A stretch of DNA of 64,000 bases from contig NZ_JACHMF010000001.1 in NCBI RefSeq assembly GCF_014204895.1, positions 4,526,001 to 4,590,000 of the forward strand. The letters run 5' to 3'. How positions within the stretch are numbered: the stretch's first letter is position 1; every line of letters starts with the position of its first letter. A program made the translations under genes and the position numbers. The notes beneath the pieces were generated by a model. It was not told where the DNA came from, ran no database searches, and saw only the letters and a list, made by a program, of their open reading frames with translations. Of this stretch, positions 26,175 to 34,136 are shown piece after piece. The DNA is from Paractinoplanes abujensis. Its GTDB lineage: Bacteria; Actinomycetota; Actinomycetes; Mycobacteriales; Micromonosporaceae.

Positions 26175-27311
26175 ATGACGACCGGCGTGTGGTTGATCGG
26201 AGCACGAGGATCTGTGGCGGTGACCAGCATGGTCGGGGCCACCGCACTACGCGCCGGGCTCGCCGAGCCCCTGGGGTGCGTCACCGAGCTGCCGGAACTG
26301 GCCTCACCCGCCCTGCCCGGGCTGGGTGAGCTGGTCTTCGGCGGCCACGACATCAGCGACATCACCCTGGAGAAGAAGGTCGAGAACCTGGTCGCCGCCG
26401 GCGTGCTGCCCGCACGCCCGGCGGCGGCCGTGGCCGACAAGCTGGACGAGCTGCAACGCGAGCTGCGGCCCGTGCCGACGGCGGCCACCCAGCTGGAGAC
26501 GGCGCGGCTGATCGCGCAGGACATCGACGACTTCCGGCGCCGCCGCGGCCTGGAACGGGTCGTGGTCGTCAACGTCTCGTCGACCGAGCCGGCTCCTGTT
26601 CCCCATCCGGCTTTCTCCTCGCTTGATCATTTGCGCTCCGCCATGGCCTCGTCCGCGGTCCTGCCCCCGAGTTCCCTGTACGCGTACGCCGCGTTCAGCG
26701 CGGGCTGCCCGTTCGTGGACTTCACCCCGTCGACCGGGGCCCGGCTGCCCGCGCTGATCGCCTTGGCGGCCGAGGCCGGACTGCCCTACGCGGGACACGA
26801 CGGCAAGACCGGCGAGACGCTCGTGAAGTCGGTGCTGGCCCCCATGTTCGCGCTGCGCCACCTGCGCGTACGCACCTGGGCCGGCACCAACCTGCTGGGC
26901 GGCGGCGACGGGGCCAACCTGGCCGACCCGGCCGCCCGCGCCGCCAAATCGGGCAGCAAACAGCGGGTGCTCAAGGAGACGCTGGGCTACCAGCCGCAGG
27001 GCAGCAGCCACATCGAATACGTCGACGACATCGGCGACTTCAAGACGGCCTGGGATCTGATCACGTTCAGCGGCTTCCTCGGCACCCAGATGCGCATGGA
27101 ATTCACCTGGCACGGCTGCGACTCGGCCCTGGCCGCCCCGCTCATCCTCGACCTGGCCCGTCTCACCGCGGCGGCCCACGCCGCCGGCCGCACCGGGCCG
27201 CTGACCGAGCTGGCGTTCTTCTTCAAGGACCCGCTGGGCGACGTCCCCCACGGCTTGGCCGACCAGTGGGCGCGGCTGGCCGCCTTCGTGCGGGGCCTGT
27301 CGGATGTCTGA
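26175..27311 (+). CDS. myo-inositol-1-phosphate synthase
   Basis: 378 residues with the NAD-binding GARGSVAVTSMVG at 9-21 and the conserved GHDGKTGETLVKSVLAPMF and LGYQPQGSSHIEYVDD of the Ino1 family. Catalyses NAD-dependent cyclisation of glucose 6-phosphate to inositol 3-phosphate in the cytoplasm. A good ribosome site (GGAAAGGGG) precedes ATG 26175. It opens a continuous run of eight genes and overlaps the next (UbiA) gene by eight bases. In ebo clusters of other bacteria the sugar-phosphate cyclase position is taken by EboD, a dehydroquinate synthase relative; here this unrelated cyclase may supply the cyclitol (inference). Actinomycetes normally have another Ino1 for mycothiol and inositol lipids. 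Confidence 0.9.
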   Translation: MTTGVWLIGARGSVAVTSMVGATALRAGLAEPLGCVTELPELASPALPGLGELVFGGHDISDITLEKKVENLVAAGVLPARPAAAVADKLDELQRELRPVPTAATQLETARLIAQDIDDFRRRRGLERVVVVNVSSTEPAPVPHPAFSSLDHLRSAMASSAVLPPSSLYAYAAFSAGCPFVDFTPSTGARLPALIALAAEAGLPYAGHDGKTGETLVKSVLAPMFALRHLRVRTWAGTNLLGGGDGANLADPAARAAKSGSKQRVLKETLGYQPQGSSHIEYVDDIGDFKTAWDLITFSGFLGTQMRMEFTWHGCDSALAAPLILDLARLTAAAHAAGRTGPLTELAFFFKDPLGDVPHGLADQWARLAAFVRGLSDV

Positions 27312-28230
27312 GACTGTCGTTCGTCCCGCAGTCGCGGCCCGCGCCGCGCGCAGCCGGGGGCCGAGGTGGCGGGATCTGGCTGAGCTCGTCCGGGCGCCGG
27401 CTGCGCTTTCCGTACCCGGGGATGTCATCGCCGGGGCGGCGGCGGCCGGCGGGGTGCGGCCGGCCACGCCCGCCCTGGCTGCGGCGTCCGTCTGCCTCTA
27501 CTGGGGTGGGATGGCGGCCAACGACTGGGCCGACCGCGAGGTCGACGCTCTCGAACGGCCACAGCGGCCGATCCCGTCGGGGCGGGTACAGCCGGGACAC
27601 GCGGCGCTCGTCGCGGCCGGGCTGACCGCGGCGGGCGTCGGGCTGGCCGCGCTGACCGGAGGGCGGCGGGCGGCGGCGGTCGCGGTGCCGCTGGCCGGGG
27701 CGGTGTGGGCCTACGACGTGTGGGCCAAGAACACCGCGGCCGGGCCGGCGTTCATGGCGGCCTGTCGCGGGCTCGACGTGCTGCTGGGTGCGAGCGGCGG
27801 CCGGATGCGGGACGCCGTGCCGGCCGCGTTGACCGTGGCCGCGCACACCTACACCGTCACCGAACTTTCCCGCCGCGAGGTGGAGGGCGCGACGGCCGCC
27901 TTGCCGCTGAGCACTCTCGCCGGAACCGCAGTGGTGGCGGCCGCGGCGGCCGGGTGGCGAGCGCGGCCACCGGGACCCGCACGGCTGCGGCAGGCTGCGG
28001 CCGGGCTGCTGGCCGCCTGGTACGCCGCCGGATACGGGAGCGCGCAGGTCAGGGCGGCGGCTGAGCCCACCGCGGGGCGGATTCGGGCGGCGGTCGGAGC
28101 CGGGATCACGGATCTGCCCACGCTGCAGGGCGCGCTGACCGCCAAAGCCGGCTCCCCCGCGTACGGGATCGGGCTTGCCTTGATGGCGCCGCTGGCGCGG
28201 CGCCTGGCCAGGAAGGTGTCGCCGACATGA
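27304..28230 (+). CDS. UbiA-family membrane prenyltransferase (EboC-like)
   Basis: 308 residues, hydrophobic, about eight to nine predicted membrane helices. First Asp-rich motif NDWADREVDALERPQRPIPS (N73, D74, D77, D81) is the prenyl-diphosphate/Mg site; a second YDVWAKN follows near 137. Transfers a polyprenyl group to an acceptor in the membrane. Belongs to the group found beside eboA/B/E and called SCO3242-like or EboC. ATG 27304 lies in the end of the inositol-phosphate synthase gene, so coupled. The polyprenyl synthase at the operon end would supply its donor. The acceptor could be a cyclitol phosphate or its product (inference). Confidence 0.85.
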   Translation: MSETVVRPAVAARAARSRGPRWRDLAELVRAPAALSVPGDVIAGAAAAGGVRPATPALAAASVCLYWGGMAANDWADREVDALERPQRPIPSGRVQPGHAALVAAGLTAAGVGLAALTGGRRAAAVAVPLAGAVWAYDVWAKNTAAGPAFMAACRGLDVLLGASGGRMRDAVPAALTVAAHTYTVTELSRREVEGATAALPLSTLAGTAVVAAAAAGWRARPPGPARLRQAAAGLLAAWYAAGYGSAQVRAAAEPTAGRIRAAVGAGITDLPTLQGALTAKAGSPAYGIGLALMAPLARRLARKVSPT

Positions 28231-28327
28231 GGTCCGGACCGGATCGGCCGGACACCTGGCACTCCAGCGTTGGCGTGGCACAGACGAAGCCGACCGGGCC
28301 GGGCCCGGGACAGGAGGCGGTGCTCGG

Positions 28328-29152
28328 ATGAAGTTCGGTTACGGGACCAACGGGTTCGGCAATCATCGGCTGCCGGAGGCGCTGCGGGTCATCGCCGAGC
28401 TCGGGTACGACGGGGTGGCGCTCACGCTCGACACCTATCATCTCGACCCGTTCGCGGCGGATCTGGCCGGGCGGACCAAGGCCGTCGGCGCCGAGTTGCA
28501 GCGGCTCGGGCTGTCGGTGGTCATCGAGACCGGGGCGCGCTATCTGCTCGACCCCTGGCGCAAGCATTCCCCCACGCTGATGGACGACGACCCGGCGTTG
28601 CGTCTCGAATACCTGCGCCAGGCGGTACGGGTGGGGGCCGGCCTGGGCGCGCAAGCCGTGTCGTTCTGGGCCGGGATCGGGAGCGCCGACCGCTGGAATC
28701 GGCTGGTTGACGGCACGGGTCAGATCGTGGAGTTCGCGGCCGGGCACGGGGTGACCCTGGGGTTCGAGCCGGAGCCGGGGATGCTCGTCAACGACATCGC
28801 GGACTGGCGGCGGCTGCACGAGGAGCTGGGGCGGCCCGCCAACTTCGGCATCACGCTCGACATCGGGCACTGCCGGTGCCTGGAACCGTGGCCGGTGGCC
28901 GAATGTGTGACCGCCGTGGCCGAGCATCTCGTCAACGTGCAGATCGACGACATGCGGCGCGGCACGCACGAACACCTCGAGTTCGGCACCGGTGAGATCG
29001 AGTTCCCGCCGGTGCTGGCGGCGCTCGAGGCCGCGTACGACGGGCTGGTCTCGGTCGAGTTGCCGCGACATTCGCATGCGGCGCCGACCGTCGCCGCGCA
29101 ATCACTGGACTTCCTGCGCAACGCGCTCAAAGAGGCAGGAGACCACGGGTGA
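28328..29152 (+). CDS. sugar phosphate isomerase/epimerase-type TIM barrel
   Basis: 274 residues with the AP-endonuclease-2/xylose-isomerase-like barrel pattern: GYDGVALTLDTYHLDP, VVIETGARYLLDPW, LGFEPEPGMLVNDI, GITLDIGHCRCLEPW, and VNVQIDDMRRGTHEHLEFG; the Glu, Asp and His residues could hold a divalent metal. RBS GGAGG just before ATG 28328; 97 bases from the UbiA gene hold no ORF. Overlaps the EboA gene by four bases. In this operon it probably epimerises or isomerises the cyclitol or keto-sugar intermediate. Specificity unknown. Confidence 0.82.
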   Translation: MKFGYGTNGFGNHRLPEALRVIAELGYDGVALTLDTYHLDPFAADLAGRTKAVGAELQRLGLSVVIETGARYLLDPWRKHSPTLMDDDPALRLEYLRQAVRVGAGLGAQAVSFWAGIGSADRWNRLVDGTGQIVEFAAGHGVTLGFEPEPGMLVNDIADWRRLHEELGRPANFGITLDIGHCRCLEPWPVAECVTAVAEHLVNVQIDDMRRGTHEHLEFGTGEIEFPPVLAALEAAYDGLVSVELPRHSHAAPTVAAQSLDFLRNALKEAGDHG

Positions 29153-29721
29153 CCACACTGGACGAACTGCGGAACGAACTGGCCGGCCACGAACGGCTGA
29201 CCGAGGACCTGCGCCAGGTGGCCGACCGGCCCGAAGCCGTGGCGGGGCTGTTTCCCGCCGCGGGGCGGCGTTACGGGCGGGAACCGCTGACCGGCGGCTG
29301 GACGACCGACGAGGCGGCGCGGGCCCTGCTGCTGTCCGTCGCCCCGGCCGATCAGGTGCTGGAGACGTACCGCTACGGCGACACGGCGGAGAAACTGGCC
29401 GTGCTCAAGGCGTTGCCGCTGCTGCCGATCGGTGACAGCGCCGTCCCGCTGCTCGAGGACGCGTTGCGCACCAACGACACCCGGCTCGTGACGGCGGCCC
29501 TCGGCCCGTACGCGGATCGTCTCGCTCAGACGGCGTGGCGCCAGGCCGTCCTCAAGTGTGTGTTCATGGGCGTACCGCTCAAGGAGGTGCACCGGCTGCA
29601 CGAGCGCGCCGACGCCGAGCTCGGGGCGATGCTGCGCGCCTTCGCCGATGAGCGCGCGGCCGCCGGCCGGGACATGCCGCCCGACGCGCTTGCCCTGCTC
29701 GACCAGATCAAGGAGGCCTGA
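29149..29721 (+). CDS. eboA: EboA-like protein
   Basis: 190 residues, GTG start at 29149. All-helical; the C-terminal part (ALGPYADRLAQTAWRQAVLK then CVFMGVPLKEVHRLHERADA) is the conserved EboA signature, with the WRQxVLK block. No signal peptide or membrane segment. EboA has no known catalytic activity and is one of the genes that define ebo clusters, where in cyanobacteria the cluster is needed to move scytonemin precursor to the periplasm. Assignment rests on this block plus the immediate neighbours EboB and EboE. Stop overlaps ATG of EboB (TGATG). Confidence 0.78.
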   Translation: MTTLDELRNELAGHERLTEDLRQVADRPEAVAGLFPAAGRRYGREPLTGGWTTDEAARALLLSVAPADQVLETYRYGDTAEKLAVLKALPLLPIGDSAVPLLEDALRTNDTRLVTAALGPYADRLAQTAWRQAVLKCVFMGVPLKEVHRLHERADAELGAMLRAFADERAAAGRDMPPDALALLDQIKEA

Positions 29722-30569
29722 TGCGCATCTTCGACCCGCACATCCACATGACGTCGCGCACCACCGACGACTACGCGCGCATGGCCGAGGCGGGGGTGCT
29801 GGCCGTGGTCGAGCCCGCGTTCTGGCTCGGCCAGCCGCGCACCGGACCGGGCTCGTTCACGGACTACTTCGACTCGATCATCGGGTGGGAGCCGTTCCGG
29901 GCGAGCCAGTTCGGGATCCGGCACCACGCCACGATCGCGCTCAACCCCAAGGAGGCCAACGATCCGCGCTGCCGGCCGGTGCTCGACCTGCTGCCGCGCT
30001 ACCTGGCCAAGGACGGCGTCGTGGCGGTGGGTGAGATCGGCTATGACTCGATGACGCCGGCCGAGGACGAGGCGTTCGCGGCCCAGCTGGCCCTGGCCCT
30101 CGACCACGACCTGCCCGCGCTCGTGCACACGCCGCACCGGGACAAGGCCCGCGGCACCCGGCGCAGCATCGACGTGATCAAGGAGTCCGGCATCGATCCC
30201 GGCCGGGTCGTGCTCGACCACCTCAACGAGGTGACGGTCGCGGCGGCCAAGGACGCCGGGGTGTGGGCCGGGTTCTCGATCTATCCGGACACGAAGATGT
30301 CACCGGACCGGATGGTGGCCATCCTGCAGGAGTACGGACCCGAGCGGGTGCTCGTCAACTCGGCCGCCGACTGGGGCAAGTCGGATCCGCTGCTGACGCT
30401 TCGCACCGGCGAGGCCATGCTCAAGGCGGGCTTCTCCGACGAGGAGGTCGACCGGGTGCTGTGGCAGAACCCCGTCGAGTTCTACTCCCAGTCAGGCCGG
30501 CTCGATCTGTCCGAGACATCGCAAGAAGCCACCTTCGCGGGCAACTCGATCCTGCGCGGAGGCAGCTGA
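29721..30569 (+). CDS. eboB: TatD-family metal-dependent hydrolase (EboB-like)
   Basis: 282 residues of the amidohydrolase-type barrel. Metal ligands can be seen: H7 and H9 in DPHIHM, Glu in VAVGEIGYD, His in LVHTPHRDK and in VLDHLNEVT, and Asp in NSAADWGKSD. TatD proteins are DNases or other hydrolases; those in ebo clusters lie between EboA and EboC/EboE and form their own clade. Substrate unknown. Translationally coupled to genes on both sides (single-base overlaps). Cytoplasmic. Confidence 0.82.
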   Translation: MRIFDPHIHMTSRTTDDYARMAEAGVLAVVEPAFWLGQPRTGPGSFTDYFDSIIGWEPFRASQFGIRHHATIALNPKEANDPRCRPVLDLLPRYLAKDGVVAVGEIGYDSMTPAEDEAFAAQLALALDHDLPALVHTPHRDKARGTRRSIDVIKESGIDPGRVVLDHLNEVTVAAAKDAGVWAGFSIYPDTKMSPDRMVAILQEYGPERVLVNSAADWGKSDPLLTLRTGEAMLKAGFSDEEVDRVLWQNPVEFYSQSGRLDLSETSQEATFAGNSILRGGS

Positions 30570-31672
30570 TGCACCTGAGCTACTGCACCAACGTGCACCC
30601 GGCGGAGGACCTGGCCGGCATCATCGAGCAACTCGACACGTACGCCCGGCCGATCCGGCAACGCCTCGGCACCGACAAGCTGGGCCTGGGCCTGTGGCTG
30701 GCGGCCCCCGCGGCGGCCGGGCTCGCGGCCAGTCCCGAGGAGCGGCGACGGCTGCGACGTGAGCTCGACGCGCGCGGCCTCGAGGTGGTCACCCTCAACG
30801 GCTTCCCGTACGAGGCGTTCCAGGCGCCGGTCGTCAAGCTCGGCGTCTACTACCCCGACTGGACCTCCCGCGAGCGGCTCGACTACACGCTCCAGCTGGC
30901 CCGCATCCTGGTCGACCTGATGCCGGACGAGACCCCGTACGGGTCGGTCTCGTCCTTGCCGATCGCCTGGCGCACACCCTGGGACGGCTCACGCGCGGCC
31001 GCCGCCTTCGCCCACCTGGACGAGCTGGCCCGCGGGCTGGCCCGGATCGAGGCGGAGACCGGCCGTACGGTGAAGGTGGGTTTCGAGCCCGAACCGGGGT
31101 GCCTGATCGAGAACACGACGCAGGCGGCCGCACTGCTGGCCGGAGTCGACACGCAGCGCCTGGGCGTGTGCCTCGACCTGGCCCACCTCGCGTGCGCGTG
31201 GGAGGAGCCGGCCGAGGCCCTGCAACGATTGCGCGCGGCCGGGGTGCCGGTCGTGAAGGTGCAGGTGTCGGCGGCGCTGCAGGCGGACACTCCGCGGGAG
31301 TCGGCGGACGTGCTGCGGGCGTACGTCGAACCGCGGTTCCTGCATCAGACGCGCGCCCGCAGCGGCGAGGCGACGGACGACCTGGACGCGGCCCTCGACC
31401 AGGACCTGCCGGGGCCGTGGCGGATCCACTACCACGTGCCGTTGCACGCGGAGCCCGTGGCGCCGCTGACGTCGACCGTTCCGGTGCTGCGGGCGGCCGT
31501 ACGGGAACTGCTGGCGTCGTCCGACTGCGCGCACTACGACGTGGAGACGTACACCTGGGGGGTGCTGCCTCCCGGTCAGCGCCCCCGTGACGCGGCCGGA
31601 CTGGCCGACGGCATCGCGGCGGAACTGGCCTTTGCCTCCGATCTCCTGACGATGGAAGAGGTGACCCGATGA
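30569..31672 (+). CDS. eboE: EboE-like metabolite-traffic TIM-barrel protein
   Basis: 367 residues from ATG 30569 (TGATG junction with EboB). Begins LSYCTNVHPAEDLAGIIEQL, the characteristic start of EboE, then LNGFPYEAF, a xylose isomerase-like barrel with VGFEPEPGCLIENTTQAA, GVCLDLAHLACAWEEP and WRIHYHVPLHAEPV, and a C-terminal YDVETYTWGVLPPGQR. Metal-binding Glu/Asp/His residues are intact. EboE family proteins are named metabolite-traffic proteins from the cyanobacterial phenotype; the chemistry is unproven. Coupled to the phosphatase gene by a 4-base overlap. Confidence 0.85.
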   Translation: MHLSYCTNVHPAEDLAGIIEQLDTYARPIRQRLGTDKLGLGLWLAAPAAAGLAASPEERRRLRRELDARGLEVVTLNGFPYEAFQAPVVKLGVYYPDWTSRERLDYTLQLARILVDLMPDETPYGSVSSLPIAWRTPWDGSRAAAAFAHLDELARGLARIEAETGRTVKVGFEPEPGCLIENTTQAAALLAGVDTQRLGVCLDLAHLACAWEEPAEALQRLRAAGVPVVKVQVSAALQADTPRESADVLRAYVEPRFLHQTRARSGEATDDLDAALDQDLPGPWRIHYHVPLHAEPVAPLTSTVPVLRAAVRELLASSDCAHYDVETYTWGVLPPGQRPRDAAGLADGIAAELAFASDLLTMEEVTR

Positions 31673-33027
31673 CCAAGCTGGTCGTGCTCGACGTGGTCGG
31701 GCTGACGCCGCGGCTGCTGGCCCACATGCCGAAGCTGCGGGCCGTGGCCGACCGCGGGTTCCAGGCACCGCTGGGCACCGTGCTGCCCGCGGTGACCTGT
31801 TCCGTGCAGTCCACGTTCCTCACCGGCGAGATGCCGTCGGGGCACGGCGTGGTCGGCAACGGCTGGTACTTCCGGGAACTGGGCGAAGTCTTCCTGTGGC
31901 GGCAGCACAACGCGCTCGTCGGCGGCGAGAAGATCTGGGACGCGGCCCGCAAGCAACGCCCCGAGTTCACGGTGGCCAACGTCTGCTGGTGGTACGCGAT
32001 GGGCGCCCGGGTCGACTGGACCATCACGCCGCGGCCCATCTATCGGGCCGACGGACGCAAGGAACCGGACTGCTACACCTATCCGCCCGAACTGCACGAC
32101 GAGCTGCCGCCGTTCCCGCTGTTCACGTATTGGGGGCCGGGGGCGGGCATGCCGTCCACGCAGTGGATCGTCAACGCGGCGCTGCATCTGCGCAAGACCC
32201 GCGACCCCGACCTGACGCTCGTCTACATCCCGCACCTCGACTACGACCTGCAACGGTTCGGGCCGTCGTCACCGCAGGCGGCGAAGGCCGCGGCCGCGCT
32301 GGACGACGTGCTGGCGCCGCTGCTGGCGTTGCCGGACACGACCGTGGTGGCGCTTTCCGAGTACGGGATCACCGACGTGAGCCGGCCCGTCGACATCAAC
32401 CGGATGCTGCGCGCCGAGGGGTTGCTCGAGGTCTACACGCAGGACGGGATGGAGTATCTCGATCCCTGGGTGTCGCGGGCCTTCGCCGTGGCCGATCATC
32501 AGGTGGCGCACGTTTATGTGCGCGATGCGGCAGACGTCGCTGCGGTCGCGAAAATCTGCGCATCCTTGGACGGCGTCGCGGAGGTCCTGGACGATTCGGA
32601 CAAATCGCGATTCGGGCTGGCACATGAACGCGCCGGTGACCTGGTGCTCGTGGCGGACCCCGATGCCTGGTTCACGTACTACTACTGGCTGGACGACGCG
32701 CGGGCGCCCGACTTCGCGCGGTCCGTCGAGATCCACCGCAAACCCGGCTACGACCCGGCCGAACTGTTCTTCGACCCGGCGAACCCCGGGGCGGCGAAAC
32801 GGCGGGCGATCACGGCCGTCGCGCGCAAGAAGCTGGGCCTGCGGTACGTGATGAACCCGGTCGGGCTCGACGCGGGCGCGCGGGCGGTCCGCGGGTCGCA
32901 CGGCCGGTTGCCTGCGTCGCCCGACGACGCGCCGGTGCTGCTGTGTTCGGACCCCTCCGCCGTACGGGAAAAGGTGTCCGCGACCGACGTGAAAGGGCTG
33001 CTGCTGGGCCTGGCGGGGCTGTCATGA
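31669..33027 (+). CDS. alkaline-phosphatase superfamily nucleotide pyrophosphatase-like (EboF-like)
   Basis: 452 residues. Nucleophile site TVLPAVTCSVQSTFLTGEMP, preceded by metal Asp in LDVVGLTP; YIPHLDYDLQRFG corresponds to DxxGH and SEYGIT to the SDHG loop, with HQVAHVYV and a late H in GSHG. No signal peptide, so cytoplasmic. In ebo clusters a member of this family closes the set (EboF) and may dephosphorylate or cleave a nucleotide-linked intermediate. Start ATG 31669 overlaps the EboE stop. Function beyond hydrolysis of a phosphoester is inference. Confidence 0.8.
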   Translation: MTKLVVLDVVGLTPRLLAHMPKLRAVADRGFQAPLGTVLPAVTCSVQSTFLTGEMPSGHGVVGNGWYFRELGEVFLWRQHNALVGGEKIWDAARKQRPEFTVANVCWWYAMGARVDWTITPRPIYRADGRKEPDCYTYPPELHDELPPFPLFTYWGPGAGMPSTQWIVNAALHLRKTRDPDLTLVYIPHLDYDLQRFGPSSPQAAKAAAALDDVLAPLLALPDTTVVALSEYGITDVSRPVDINRMLRAEGLLEVYTQDGMEYLDPWVSRAFAVADHQVAHVYVRDAADVAAVAKICASLDGVAEVLDDSDKSRFGLAHERAGDLVLVADPDAWFTYYYWLDDARAPDFARSVEIHRKPGYDPAELFFDPANPGAAKRRAITAVARKKLGLRYVMNPVGLDAGARAVRGSHGRLPASPDDAPVLLCSDPSAVREKVSATDVKGLLLGLAGLS

Positions 33028-34094
33028 CGCTCGAGGCGACACGCGCGCCGGCCGGCGCCGAACTGCGGCAACGCTTCGACACGGCGCTCGCGGCCTTCAT
33101 CGACCGGCAGGACCCGTCGTGGCCGGACGGCGCCCCGCGCGGCGCCCTGGACTCGTTGCGGCGCTTCATCCTGGCCGGGGGCAAACGGATCCGGCCCACG
33201 TTCTGCTACTGGGGGTGGCGCGGCGGCGGGGGCGACGACTGCGACGAGGTGGTCAACGCGGCCGCCGCGCTGGAACTGTTCCACGCGTTCGCGCTGATCC
33301 ACGACGACATCATCGACGGCAGCGACCGCCGCCGCGGCCAGCCGTCGATGCACCGCTTCTTCGCCACCGTGCACGACCGGCACTCGTGGCGCGGCGACTC
33401 GCTGGCCTTCGGCCGCAACACGGCCCTGCTCTGCGGCGACCTGTGCGCCGCGTGGGCCGAGCAGATGTTCCACGAGTGCGGGCTGCCGCCGAAACAGATC
33501 CACCAGGGGTACGCGGCGTTCGCGCTGATGCGCACCGAGGTGATCGCCGGCCAGTACCTCGACCTCGTGTCGGGCGTGGGCGACGGGTCGGTGGCCAGCG
33601 CGCTGACCGTGATCCGGATGAAGGCGGCCCGCTACACGGTCACCCGTCCCCTGCAGATCGGGGCGTGGCTGGCCGGGGCGCCACGGGCCCTCTACTCGGC
33701 GTTCGTCGACTTCGGCGACCCGCTGGGCGACGCCTTCCAGCTGCGCGACGACGTGCTGGGCGTCTTCGGCGACCCGACCGTGACCGGCAAGTCCACGCTG
33801 GACGACCTGCGCGAGGGCAAGCCGACGGTGATGATGGCCCTGGCCCGCGACGCCGCCACCCGCCCCCAGGCGGCCCGCCTGGCCGTGCTCTTCGGCAACC
33901 CCGACCTGGACGCCGAGGGGGCCGAGGACCTGCGCACGATCATCGTGGAGACCGGAGCGCTGGAGCAGATCGAGCAGATGATCCGGGTCCGGGCCGAGGC
34001 CGCGCTGACGGCCCTGGCCGCGGCCCCGCTGCCGTCGTTCGTCCGCGAAGCCCTGCAGGACCAGGCCGGCGCGGCGGTGAACCGGGCCACCTGA
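33024..34094 (+). CDS. polyprenyl (geranylgeranyl-type) diphosphate synthase
   Basis: 356 residues from ATG 33024. First Asp-rich motif in LIHDDIIDGSDRRRG (D94, D95, D98) and second in FQLRDDVLGVFGDP, both intact; GGKRIRP at 52-58. The two residues before the first motif are small or aliphatic (LI), which in this family permits C20 or longer chains. Makes the polyprenyl diphosphate probably used by the UbiA-type enzyme of the same operon. Four-base overlap with the phosphatase gene; the operon ends here, and the next gene is convergent. Confidence 0.9.
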   Translation: MTLEATRAPAGAELRQRFDTALAAFIDRQDPSWPDGAPRGALDSLRRFILAGGKRIRPTFCYWGWRGGGGDDCDEVVNAAAALELFHAFALIHDDIIDGSDRRRGQPSMHRFFATVHDRHSWRGDSLAFGRNTALLCGDLCAAWAEQMFHECGLPPKQIHQGYAAFALMRTEVIAGQYLDLVSGVGDGSVASALTVIRMKAARYTVTRPLQIGAWLAGAPRALYSAFVDFGDPLGDAFQLRDDVLGVFGDPTVTGKSTLDDLREGKPTVMMALARDAATRPQAARLAVLFGNPDLDAEGAEDLRTIIVETGALEQIEQMIRVRAEAALTALAAAPLPSFVREALQDQAGAAVNRAT

Positions 34095-34136
34095 CTCAGA
34101 CGCGCGGCGGCTGGTGGGCTACCTGCGCCGACGGGC

